From assembly GCA_963780655.1 (NCBI GenBank), contig CAWACP010000016.1:162607-226606 (forward strand): a stretch of DNA of 64,000 nt, given 5' to 3'. This DNA comes from CAWACP01 sp963780655 (lineage in GTDB: Bacteria; Acidobacteriota; Terriglobia; Bryobacterales; Bryobacteraceae). Position 1 is the first letter of the stretch; the number at the start of each line of letters is the position of its first letter. The notes beneath the pieces were generated by a model. It saw only the letters and a list, made by a program, of their open reading frames with translations. It searched no databases and was not told the origin of the DNA. This document shows, one piece after another, positions 1-7,034 of this stretch. Made by a program: the position numbers and the translations under genes.

Positions 1-89
1 ACGCCGCTGTTGAGAACAAGCGTCTGTTGAGCGAGCGCCACCGCGCACGCAAAAGTCATGAAAAACAAAATGCGACGAATTCGAATCAT
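1..89 (-). CDS. N-terminus of an exported protein, cut by the window edge
   Basis: Reading leftwards from an ATG at 89, the first 29 codons give a positively charged start (MIRIRRI), a hydrophobic stretch (LFFMTFACAVALA) and a likely signal-peptidase site before QQTLVLN. A GAGGTGG ribosome-binding sequence lies a few bases upstream. This is a typical Sec signal peptide. The mature part is outside the window, so the function cannot be told. It would be the next gene downstream of the UspA gene on the same strand. Confidence 0.6.
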   Translation of the reverse strand, partial: MIRIRRILFFMTFACAVALAQQTLVLNSG

Positions 90-129
90 GTTTCCACCTC
101 GCTTCTGAACTCACACGAACACTCTGGCC

Positions 130-981
130 TTAAAGGCTGATCACCGGACATGGCGACTCGCGAATAATCGCCAGCGCACGGCTCCGCAGTCTGCCGAGCG
201 GTTTCGTGATCACGCCTCTGCCGATTACCACCAGATCGGCCTCCCAATCGGTCGCGACATTGCGAACAACTCGCTCCGGCGCGCCAAACTGGATCGACAC
301 CCGGCCATGGCCGTCGAATCGCGCGAGCTTTCCGCGCAGGTTGTCGAGTATTTCCTGGCGCAGATGGTCCGGCAGGTCGGACGCGTCGCCGAAGCCCTGG
401 ATGGCGTGCACGATACACAGGTCCGCCACTTCCTTTCCGGCGAGCTCGGCCGCCCATCTCGCGATGCCGAGGTCGGCGTCGGTGGCATCCACGGCGCAGA
501 GAATGCGGCGCCATCGCTCCGCCGGACGCAACGCCGGGTTATCCGCATGCGCCGCCGTCCACACCGGGCACTCTGCATCGTGCAGCACCTGGGAGGTGAC
601 CGATCCGGGCAGGAGCGCCCGGAAGCGGCCGGACCCGTGCGTGGCCATCATGATCAGATCTATCTGCTGTGTTCCTGCATGAATGATGATCTGACCCGCC
701 GGATCTCCCTGCACCAGGGCGCGTGTGACGGCCATGCCGGCGAACTCGTCGTTGGCGAAAGCCTCGAGCTGGGCGCGCCGCTGACGGCGGTACTCGTCCA
801 CGTCGGTGAGGCTGATCAGCATGTCCATGGTCACCGGGTCGTACCACGTGGGCAGCATCTGCATAACGTGCAGCATCAGCAGGTCCGACCGAAAATGCTG
901 CGCGACGGCGCGGACGAACGTTGCCACACGCCGGCTCTCGTCCGAGAAATCTACCGGAAACAGGATGTGTTCGAAATTCAT
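130..981 (-). CDS. tandem universal stress protein (UspA family)
   Basis: The 283-residue protein holds two UspA folds in tandem. The first begins at FEHILFPVDFS (residues 3-13) and runs to about 145, with a nucleotide-binding-type segment MMATHGSGRFRALLPGSVT. The second begins at WRRILCAVDATDAD near residue 158 and ends with VVIGRGVITKPLGRLRSRALAIIRESPCPVISL, the G-x2-G-x9-G(S/T)-like tail of ATP-binding Usps in weaker form. Proteins of this family are cytoplasmic and accumulate under starvation, hypoxia or redox stress. It lies downstream of DUF5335, HdeD, Hsp20 and GrpE genes on the same strand, which fits a general stress locus. No strong ribosome-binding site precedes the ATG. The family assignment is secure; the ligand and signal are not known from sequence. 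Confidence 0.93.
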   Translation of the reverse strand: MNFEHILFPVDFSDESRRVATFVRAVAQHFRSDLLMLHVMQMLPTWYDPVTMDMLISLTDVDEYRRQRRAQLEAFANDEFAGMAVTRALVQGDPAGQIIIHAGTQQIDLIMMATHGSGRFRALLPGSVTSQVLHDAECPVWTAAHADNPALRPAERWRRILCAVDATDADLGIARWAAELAGKEVADLCIVHAIQGFGDASDLPDHLRQEILDNLRGKLARFDGHGRVSIQFGAPERVVRNVATDWEADLVVIGRGVITKPLGRLRSRALAIIRESPCPVISL

Positions 982-1026
982 GCAGGGATCCGAAGCCGGG
1001 CGCCAGTTCGCGCAGCGAAAGCCGCC

Positions 1027-1428
1027 TTACCGGCCCTGACCCGGAGGAAGCGCGTACTCCTCCGGCAGGGACAATTCCAGCAGCGTGCGGATGTTGTCCG
1101 CGGATTCGATCTCCAGAGCAGCCCCGAAGCTGCCCGAAGCCGCACGGGCCCGTATGGCCGTCACTTTGTCGATTCCGTGCGTGATACGGTCGTCCGGGTC
1201 GGCTCCGAAGTGGATCCAGACGGTATCCTCGCCGTCCTTGACGTCCGCGGCGATACCATCGAACGGCCGGTCCTCCACTTCGACGAAACGGCCGATATCG
1301 ACGCCAAGCACTTCCAGTTCGGCGTGCGCGCCGCGATTCTCGCGCGTGAACTCGGCCAGAAATGGAATCCAGCGGTCACGCGCAACGTCCTCTGTCCTCC
1401 CCTCGTTGACTGCGATCGATTGTGCCAT
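1027..1428 (-). CDS. DUF5335-family protein
   Basis: I start the gene at the ATG at 1428 because CAGGAGGAG stands 4 bases upstream; the reading frame is open further upstream but that part has no such site. The 133-residue acidic protein contains the pattern W-x-PFLAEFTREN, VLGVDIG, EVEDRPFDGIAADVKDGEDTVWI and PDDRITHGID, which I recognise as the small DUF5335 family often found next to stress and two-component genes. It has no signal peptide or membrane segment. The biochemical role is unknown. It sits 45 bases upstream of uspA and follows the hypothetical gene at 1455, so co-transcription is likely. Confidence 0.75.
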   Translation of the reverse strand: MAQSIAVNEGRTEDVARDRWIPFLAEFTRENRGAHAELEVLGVDIGRFVEVEDRPFDGIAADVKDGEDTVWIHFGADPDDRITHGIDKVTAIRARAASGSFGAALEIESADNIRTLLELSLPEEYALPPGQGR

Positions 1429-1454
1429 TTGCTCCTCCTGAAGGCCGCCGCGGT

Positions 1455-1946
1455 TCAATGCAGCTGGCCGTTTACTCTTACTGCTACTCTCGGCTCGGGC
1501 AGAAAAATCAGCCCGTTGTGGAACTCTTCCAGCTCGCCGGCGTCGGTGAGCGTGAACATGGACGTGATGAAACCGCTTGCCGCGGCGAACTGGCCTTCAC
1601 CGCCCTGGATGCTGCTGCTCGATGTACCCGCCATGGTCCCAGGCGCAAGCGTCGAGGCCAGCCGCCCGTGGCCAATGGTCGAGAAACGCAGTACGTGTTC
1701 CGTGTCGTCGCCGAACGAAATGGTTCCATCCTCGTGAAACAGATCCGCGCCTGAGACATGCAACTCCGAATCGAGAAAGGCGAGCCCGCCATGGCAGGAC
1801 TTCACGTCCGCCTCGAGCCCACTGGAGTTGACGGTGGTTGTGACAGTGCAACTGGTCGCACTGGCCGTGGCCCGCAACGATGACAACTCGCTCGCGACCG
1901 GCGAGATCCGACCTCTGAAATGCATCACGTAAGCAATTCTGCGCAT
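1455..1946 (-). CDS. conserved hypothetical protein
   Basis: The 163-residue protein starts MRRIAYVMHFRG and has no membrane segment. Its second half contains a glycine- and threonine-rich beta pattern (GTMAGTSSSS, then GGEGQFAAASGFITSMFTLTDAGEL) that resembles the GxGxFxxAxGxxxxxxT strand pairs of small beta-barrel proteins such as the allene-oxide-cyclase-like group. That resemblance is an impression of fold, not a family assignment. It lies between hdeD and the DUF5335 gene in a same-strand stress run. A real gene is supported by the clean spacing to both neighbours (33 and 26 bases). Function unknown. Confidence 0.6.
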   Translation of the reverse strand: MRRIAYVMHFRGRISPVASELSSLRATASATSCTVTTTVNSSGLEADVKSCHGGLAFLDSELHVSGADLFHEDGTISFGDDTEHVLRFSTIGHGRLASTLAPGTMAGTSSSSIQGGEGQFAAASGFITSMFTLTDAGELEEFHNGLIFLPEPRVAVRVNGQLH

Positions 1947-1979
1947 CTTCTGAGACCCTCTCTCGCCGGTCCACCGACA

Positions 1980-2555
1980 TCAATGACTCGGAGCCGAGAT
2001 CGGCGACTCGAACCCCAGCGTCCGCGATACGCCGCGAAGCCGAATTCCCAGCGCCACCAGCAGGGCTCCAAAAACCAGACAGTAGGCGCCGAACCAGATG
2101 GCCAGTACGAGCGCGCCAGCCAGCGGAAATATGATCAGCATCACGCCGAACAGCAGCGAGGCCGCGCCGCTGAGCGCCAGCAGCCATTCGTGGTTGAGAT
2201 ATCTGCGCAACCGCACCGCGGCCACGATCTCGAACCCCCCCGTCGCCAGCGACCATGCGGCGATGATCAGGACCAGCGCCAGCAGGGTGATTGCAGGCCA
2301 TACGACAGCGATTACGGCCGCAACGATTCCGAAGATTCCCTCGAAAATAAGCGGAAACCAGCGCTCGTGCGCTGAGGCGGCCCTCCAGGCGCCGGCAATA
2401 GCGACGATGCCGTCGATCAGAGCGTACGCGCCAAAGAGAAGCACAAGGGCGCCGAGGGTAATACCGGGCCAGAGGAATGTCACGAGGCCGAGCAGGATCG
2501 CCACGACGCCGCGAATCACCAAAGACCACCAACTCTTCGCAAGTGAATTTCTCAT
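1980..2555 (-). CDS. hdeD: HdeD family membrane protein (DUF308)
   Basis: The 191-residue protein has six predicted hydrophobic helices arranged as repeated DUF308 pairs: WWSLVIRGVVAILLGLVTFLWPGITLGALVLLFGAYALIDGI, then WFPLIFEGIFGIVAAVIAVVWPAITLLALVLIIAAWSLATGGFEI, then a third pair near LLALSGAASLLFGVMLIIFPL. The W-x-L-x2-G and WP-x-IT signatures repeat in each unit, as in HdeD of E. coli, an inner-membrane protein linked to acid resistance. A purine-rich AAGGAAGGGAG site precedes the ATG. It follows hsp20 with only 20 bases between the genes, so the two are probably in one transcript. The acid-stress role is by family analogy. Confidence 0.9.
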   Translation of the reverse strand: MRNSLAKSWWSLVIRGVVAILLGLVTFLWPGITLGALVLLFGAYALIDGIVAIAGAWRAASAHERWFPLIFEGIFGIVAAVIAVVWPAITLLALVLIIAAWSLATGGFEIVAAVRLRRYLNHEWLLALSGAASLLFGVMLIIFPLAGALVLAIWFGAYCLVFGALLVALGIRLRGVSRTLGFESPISAPSH

Positions 2556-2575
2556 GCGTTTCTCCCTTCCTTTCT

Positions 2576-3244
2576 TCAGGTGTTCCTGGTGGAACTCTGT
2601 TCGGAGCTCGCGCCGGAAGTCTGTCCCGAACTCGTGCCGGAAGCGCCACCCGTGCCGGAGCTGCCGCCCGGGGACGTCGAAGACCCCTGCACGGGAATTT
2701 GTTTCCGGTCGCTCTGCTGCTGCTGCACCGGAACAATAATTTCGAGTACGCCGTTCTCGAGTCGAGCCGTTGCCTGATCCGTCTTCGCGCCGGCAGGCAG
2801 AGGAATCGTCCGCATGAACCGTCCGTAGCGGCGCTCGGTCCGGTGAATGCCGCCCCTGTCGTCTTCGCGCTCGAAAGTGCTTTCGCCGTCGACGACCAGA
2901 GCGTCATCCAGCACGGCCACGCGCACTTCGTCCGGCTTCAGACCGGGAAGATCTACTCGCACTACAAGGTTGCCGTCCCGTTCCGCAACTTCAATAGCGG
3001 GGGCCCAGGCCACTGATTCGCCGCTCTCGCCCCGCCGCGGAGCGTAGTCGAGTTGATCAAACAGGCGACCCATCAGGGCGAAGGGGTTCAACCCCAACAG
3101 ACCGAACGGCGTCGCCAGCGGATCGAACGACCTGCGCGCTACGCCGCGCTGCTGCGGGTTGCCCGCGTCAACCGCGTTTTGTTGGGCACGTCCTTGTGCC
3201 TGTTGGTTCTGCTGCTCGTTGGTTCTGGTATCGTTTCTTGCCAT
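2576..3244 (-). CDS. Hsp20/alpha-crystallin small heat-shock protein
   Basis: The start is the ATG at 3244, preceded by GGAAGGAAACGAA; the frame stays open upstream but runs through a palindromic repeat. The 222-residue product has a Gln/Asn-rich N-terminus, then FGLLGLNPFALMGRLFDQLDY, and an alpha-crystallin domain at about residues 80-175 (AWAPAIEVAERDGNLVVRVDLPGLKPDEV, VDGESTFEREDDRGG, RRYGRFMRTIPLPAGA, ATARLENGVLEIIVPVQ). The C-terminal 45 residues are a Ser/Gly/Thr-rich tail that is longer than usual for Hsp20. Such proteins form oligomers that hold unfolded proteins. It is encoded between grpE and hdeD on the same strand, which fits heat or acid stress control. Confidence 0.95.
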   Translation of the reverse strand: MARNDTRTNEQQNQQAQGRAQQNAVDAGNPQQRGVARRSFDPLATPFGLLGLNPFALMGRLFDQLDYAPRRGESGESVAWAPAIEVAERDGNLVVRVDLPGLKPDEVRVAVLDDALVVDGESTFEREDDRGGIHRTERRYGRFMRTIPLPAGAKTDQATARLENGVLEIIVPVQQQQSDRKQIPVQGSSTSPGGSSGTGGASGTSSGQTSGASSEQSSTRNT

Positions 3245-3439
3245 TTCGTTTCCTTCCTCGCGCTGTATGCGAACCGAATCCGTCCGGCGTCTGGGCCGGC
3301 GCTGATAGTAGTGCAGGCGTTGGACCACATGCCGCCGAATGTGCACGCTTTTGTTTTCATTAGCCCGGAAGCGGATGCGGCCGGGCAGGGTCGATGCGTT
3401 GGAACGGAGGCGTCTATCGGTTGACTGCGGGCTGACGGG

Positions 3440-3499
3440 ACAGGCGAAAACGCCTGTTCCACTTCCGACCGCGAACAGTAGAACAGGCCTTCGGCCTGT
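3440..3499. repeat. pair of dispersed palindromes (REP-like), type GAAAAC plus type TTCG
   Basis: Two perfect hairpins stand in tandem: ACAGGCGAAAACGCCTGT at 3440-3457 and ACAGGCCTTCGGCCTGT at 3483-3499, each flanked on its outer or inner side by a TTCCAC or GTAGAACAGG edge. The same units recur in at least nine other places in this window. Here the pair lies between grpE and hsp20 and could end or pause transcription, or stabilise RNA ends. Confidence 0.85.
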
Positions 3500-3520
3500 G
3501 CGCTTACTTTTTCGGCACAT

Positions 3521-3997
3521 TCACCGTGAGATGCGAACGCGGGCGGGCCGCAGGACGTCGCCGCCCCAGCGATACCCGGGCTGCTCTTCCTCAGCTACGA
3601 TGCCAGGCGCGCACCTGTCGGTGTCCACCGTACCGAGCGCCTCATGCAGTTCCGGGTTGAACGGTTCGCCGAGGCTGTTGAAACGGGTTACGCCATCGGC
3701 TGCCAGGCGGGCCTCAACTTTGCGCTCAATCGCGCGCAGGCCCTCCAGAACGGACGAAGGCATCCCGGAGGCATGCTGGAGGGCGCGTTCGAAATCGTCC
3801 AGAATTTCGATGAGGAACAGCAGATGCCTGCGCTTCCAGCTCTGGGCCGCACTGTCCCGTTCATTCTGCACCCGCCGCCGATAGTTATCGAAATCGGCCA
3901 TCAGCCGTAGATAACGATCGTGCTCCGCGCGCTGGTACTCCGCCAGCTTCTGGCTCTCGTCGGGTTCGGAAACTATGCCGGCCTCGTTCGGTTGCAT
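3521..3997 (-). CDS. grpE: GrpE nucleotide exchange factor
   Basis: The 158-residue protein has the GrpE layout. A charged helical N-terminus with AEHDRYLRLMADFDNYRRRVQNERD (residues 24-48) corresponds to the long dimer helix. FLIEILDDFERAL corresponds to the conserved LLPVLDNLERAL, and the beta-domain motif FNPELHEALGTVDTD corresponds to FDPNLHEAV. GrpE releases ADP from DnaK. No dnaK or dnaJ lies nearby; the gene is beside hsp20, which is unusual but seen for accessory GrpE copies. The protein is shorter than most GrpEs and lacks a long acidic N-terminal region. A genome may carry a second, main grpE next to dnaK; that cannot be seen here. Confidence 0.9.
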   Translation of the reverse strand: MQPNEAGIVSEPDESQKLAEYQRAEHDRYLRLMADFDNYRRRVQNERDSAAQSWKRRHLLFLIEILDDFERALQHASGMPSSVLEGLRAIERKVEARLAADGVTRFNSLGEPFNPELHEALGTVDTDRCAPGIVAEEEQPGYRWGGDVLRPARVRISR

Positions 3998-4116
3998 GTA
4001 ATGCCCCGAGGTGCACTAGCACTCGTGCTTCCACCGGCGCCGCAGCCGCGACACAGCGGATCGCCAGGCGGGGCGCCGACGGGCAGAGCGGGGATGTCTA
4101 TAGGTCGACCGGACGC

Positions 4117-4482
4117 TCAGCCCCGCAGAGCAAATTTCAGAGCATCCAGCAACGCTGTGCCGCTGAATGGTTTGGGCAGGAAGGCGATCGCACCCTGCTT
4201 CACCGCCGTCGTGCGGATGTCGTCTTCAGCATGCGCACTCACGAAAATCACCGGGATCCCTCCGTTGAGTCTCGAGAGCCGCCGCTGCAATTCCAGCCCA
4301 TCCATTCCGGGCATGCCGACATCGAGAATCAGACATTCGGCTTCGTGCAGGCGTCCGGAATTCAGAAGCGCCTCAGCCGATTCGTACAACATGGCGCCGT
4401 ATCCAGCAGATCGGATCAGGCTGCTGATGGATTCGCGAACGGACTGATCGTCATCGACAATGCCGATTACCGGAGCTGCCAT
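4117..4482 (-). CDS. single-domain response regulator
   Basis: The product, MAAPVIGIVDDDQSVRES onward, is a lone receiver domain of 121 residues. It shows the acidic pair (VDDD, residues 9-12), the phospho-acceptor aspartate in LILDVGMPGMDGLEL, the switch serine in VIFVSAHAEDD and the conserved lysine in AFLPKPFS. It most resembles FixJ-type receivers and has no output domain. The frame is open 11 codons further upstream, but I prefer the ATG at 4482 because the receiver fold begins there. It is divergent from the sigma-54 activator and could pass phosphate between the several kinases of this region. Confidence 0.88.
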   Translation of the reverse strand: MAAPVIGIVDDDQSVRESISSLIRSAGYGAMLYESAEALLNSGRLHEAECLILDVGMPGMDGLELQRRLSRLNGGIPVIFVSAHAEDDIRTTAVKQGAIAFLPKPFSGTALLDALKFALRG

Positions 4483-4921
4483 ATCGCACCCGCAAAGGGT
4501 CCAGAATCCGCCCACAAGTATCGTCTATCACAGCCGGGGAAAACGCTTCCATCATACTTTCGTATAACTCCGATAAGCCCGAAAGCGGCGAGGATCTGAG
4601 GACCCGGCGGAGGCGGAAGTCACGGTTATATCGATAGCATCTTAATTTCCAGAGCGTCCGCAGGTCCATGCAGGCGCAGGATCTTAAACGATTATGCGGC
4701 CCTTTGGCGCCAGGCGCACTATACCAAAGCGTGATAGTGCACCACCAGGAAACGTCATAAGGTCGGAGTAGAGGAGACCGGATCCTGCCAGTACGCTGAC
4801 GGACCGGGTGCGGTGGAAGAACCGCGGATTGTCGATTCAGCCGGAAGTTTGCGGTGTTCCGGCGTCGTCAACCTGGCTTGCTCCTGCGATTCAGGTTCCA
4901 AAGTCTGGAGGTGTTTCTCTC
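4483..4921. other. divergent intergenic region between receiver and sigma-54 activator genes
   Basis: About 440 bases without a convincing gene. It must hold the two divergent promoters. A short inverted repeat, GCACTAT at 4716-4722 and ATAGTGC at 4734-4740 with 11 bases between, could be an operator, but no partner site or -35/-10 pair is clear. Small open frames here lack coding character. Confidence 0.35.
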
Positions 4922-5953
4922 ATGGCAACCGTTGCGAATTGCATACGCCAGGACGTGCCACGCTGGTCAATGCAGCAGGAAGAGATTATCGGAAACAGCG
5001 CCGGGCTGCGGCGCGCACTCGAGCTTGTCGAAATCGTCGGGCAAACGGACGCCACCGTTATTATCCTGGGCGAATCAGGCACGGGCAAAGAACTGATTGC
5101 GCGACGAATTCACGGTATGAGCGCGCGCGCCGGACACGCGTTCGTGGAAGTGAACTGCGCCGCCATCCCGCTCGGCCTGCTCGAAAGCGAGCTGTTCGGG
5201 CACGAGCGCGGCGCCTTCACCGGAGCCATCGCCCAGCGGATCGGCCGCTTCGAAGCTGCCGACAAGGGCACGCTGTTTCTGGACGAGATCGGAGATATTC
5301 CATCGGAGTTGCAGCCAAAGCTTTTGCGCGTGCTCCAGGAGCATCAGTTCGAGCGGCTGGGCAGCACCCGCACAATGCGGACCAACGTGCGGCTCATCGC
5401 GGCCACCCATCGCAACCTTACCCACATGGTGGACGAGGGCAAGTTCCGGGTGGACCTCTATTATCGACTCAACGTTTTCCCCATTACACTGCCTCCGTTG
5501 CGTGAACGGCGCGACGATGTTCCGCTGCTGGTCTGGCATTTTGCGCGGAAGTTCGCGCATCAACTGGGCCGTAGAATAGATCACATTCCGACAAACATCG
5601 TCGAGGCTCTGGCGCGGCGCTCGTGGACCGGGAATGTGCGGGAGCTGCAGAATTTCATCGAGCGGGCGGTCATTCTCTCCCGCGGAACGACGCTCGAAGC
5701 GCCGTTGTCGGAAATTGAGCCCTTGAGCGCGGAACCCGTCCCGGTCACGCTTCGGGATGCCGAGCGGGCCCACATCCAGCGCGTGCTACGCGAAGTAAAC
5801 GGTGTCATCGCTGCGGCGTCCGTTCGTCTGGGCGTCCCGCGATCGACGTTGTTCTACAAAATGCAGAGGCTGGGGATTGGGCACAGTCAGAGCAGGCGTG
5901 CCGAAAAAACGGATGAGCGGTCCTGGCCAACGGTGAACGGGCACGCGGAGTAA
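4922..5953 (+). CDS. sigma-54 dependent transcriptional activator without sensor domain
   Basis: I start at the ATG at 4922 because GGAGGT (4907-4912) lies nine bases upstream. The 343-residue protein is a bare AAA+ activator. It shows Walker A GESGTGKE, the sigma-54-contacting GAFTGA loop in HERGAFTGAI, Walker B GTLFLDEIGD, a second-region-of-homology stretch RVDLYYRLNVFPI, and a C-terminal Fis-type helix-turn-helix (AAASVRLGVPRSTLFYKMQRLGI). There is no receiver, GAF or PAS domain, only about 25 residues ahead of the AAA+ core, as in PspF-like activators. Its activity must be set by a partner or by its amount. It is followed after 7 bases by the CorA gene, so an operon is likely. Confidence 0.95.
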   Translation: MATVANCIRQDVPRWSMQQEEIIGNSAGLRRALELVEIVGQTDATVIILGESGTGKELIARRIHGMSARAGHAFVEVNCAAIPLGLLESELFGHERGAFTGAIAQRIGRFEAADKGTLFLDEIGDIPSELQPKLLRVLQEHQFERLGSTRTMRTNVRLIAATHRNLTHMVDEGKFRVDLYYRLNVFPITLPPLRERRDDVPLLVWHFARKFAHQLGRRIDHIPTNIVEALARRSWTGNVRELQNFIERAVILSRGTTLEAPLSEIEPLSAEPVPVTLRDAERAHIQRVLREVNGVIAAASVRLGVPRSTLFYKMQRLGIGHSQSRRAEKTDERSWPTVNGHAE

Positions 5954-5960
5954 CTGCGCG

Positions 5961-6989
5961 ATGGAAAGGACGTCCTCGTCGCAATCGCTCACGGAAAACA
6001 CAACTCAGGGCGGGCGTGTAATGAGCTGGCACGATGTCTCCGATCCGTCCAGCGCGCAAATGGGTGAGCTGGCTGCGCGTTACTCATTGCATACTCTGCA
6101 CGTGGAAGATGTGCGGCAGAGCGCCCAGCGCACAAAAGTGGAGAACGGCGGCAGTTATCTGTTCTGCGCGATAAAGATTCCGTTTCTGGAGGAGAATCAC
6201 TCGCTGAGGGTGGCGGACCTCGGATTATTTCTGGGAGCGGATTTTCTGATCACCGTTCACAACCAGCCCGTCCCCGTGCTCGAGCCATTGCGCCAGTCCG
6301 AAGGGCGCCTCCGCGCCGATGAGGTTCTCTATCGGATAACGGACCGCGTCGTCGACTCGTACCTGCCGCTCATAGACACCCTGGAAGACGTCATCGAGCA
6401 GTTGCAGGATGTGGTGGTGGGCCAGCCACGTCCCGACGTACTCGACTCGATCGGCCGCGTCAGAGATACATTGATGCACCTGCGGCGCGTACTGGGCGAT
6501 ACGCGGCGTGCGGCGCTGCGGCTTCGCCACATTGCGAGCGCGCTCATCAGCCGCGAGCTGCATCCCTTCCTGCGGGATGTGAACGACGACCTGGCAATCG
6601 ATCTGGATACGATCGCCGGGCAGCGTGAGAGGCTGAATGGCGTTCTCGACGCATACCTGTCGAGCGTCGCGAACCGCACCACCGAGGCGACGCGAACGCT
6701 CACTCTCATGGGCACTATTGCCGTTCCGGCGCTGGTGATTACCGGCCTGTTCGGAATGAATGTTCAGTATCCGGCGTGGACGCACGCGCCCTGGGCCCTA
6801 TGGCTGCTTACCGGAATTACCATTGCCGTCACCGTTTTCCTGTTCTGGTATCTCAAGCGGAACGACTATCTGCCGGGCGGCAGCACGTCGCGTCAGGAGG
6901 AGTGCGATGGGGGAATGCGGACCGAGCGCGAGGAAGCTCCGGTTCGTGGTCATGGGGACAGGCTCGCGATGCTGTCGCGCATGCGATAA
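5961..6989 (+). CDS. corA: CorA family divalent-cation transporter
   Basis: The 342-residue protein has the CorA plan: a cytoplasmic alpha/beta N-terminus (residues 1-110, with LFLGADFLITVHNQPVPVLEPLR), a long helical stalk (about 115-265), and two C-terminal membrane helices. The first ends in the signature GMN (TGLFGMNVQYP), the periplasmic loop reads VQYPAWTHAPWAL, and the second helix is LWLLTGITIAVTVFLFWYLKR. This family moves Mg2+, Co2+ or Ni2+ as a homopentamer. A GGAG lies ten bases before the ATG. The roughly 40-residue charged tail after the last helix is an extension. It is sandwiched between a sigma-54 activator and a flavoprotein, an uncommon setting. The transported ion is not decided by sequence. 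Confidence 0.93.
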   Translation: MERTSSSQSLTENTTQGGRVMSWHDVSDPSSAQMGELAARYSLHTLHVEDVRQSAQRTKVENGGSYLFCAIKIPFLEENHSLRVADLGLFLGADFLITVHNQPVPVLEPLRQSEGRLRADEVLYRITDRVVDSYLPLIDTLEDVIEQLQDVVVGQPRPDVLDSIGRVRDTLMHLRRVLGDTRRAALRLRHIASALISRELHPFLRDVNDDLAIDLDTIAGQRERLNGVLDAYLSSVANRTTEATRTLTLMGTIAVPALVITGLFGMNVQYPAWTHAPWALWLLTGITIAVTVFLFWYLKRNDYLPGGSTSRQEECDGGMRTEREEAPVRGHGDRLAMLSRMR

Positions 6990-7034
6990 ATGATATGGCG
7001 CGCTGTTGTGCGGCGGCGTAAGGAGGCGCTCTTC

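Noticed and set aside
307..1737. 476-codon plus-strand frame antisense to uspA and the DUF5335 gene
   Set aside because: Both minus-strand genes are recognisable; this is their shadow.
1597..2907. 436-codon minus-strand frame spanning several stress genes
   Set aside because: It runs across hdeD and hsp20 in another frame and has no homology; those genes have clear families.
2576..3520. Long Hsp20 frame starting at 3520
   Set aside because: The extra 92 codons run through a REP-like palindrome pair; a proper ribosome-binding site precedes the ATG at 3244.
4008..4030. Possible CIRCE element upstream of grpE (CTAGCACTC)
   Set aside because: Only one half-site is present; the inverted partner GAGTGCTA(A) at nine bases distance is missing.
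4451..4669. 72-codon minus-strand frame upstream of the receiver gene
   Set aside because: No domain, no ribosome-binding site, and it overlaps the divergent promoter region.
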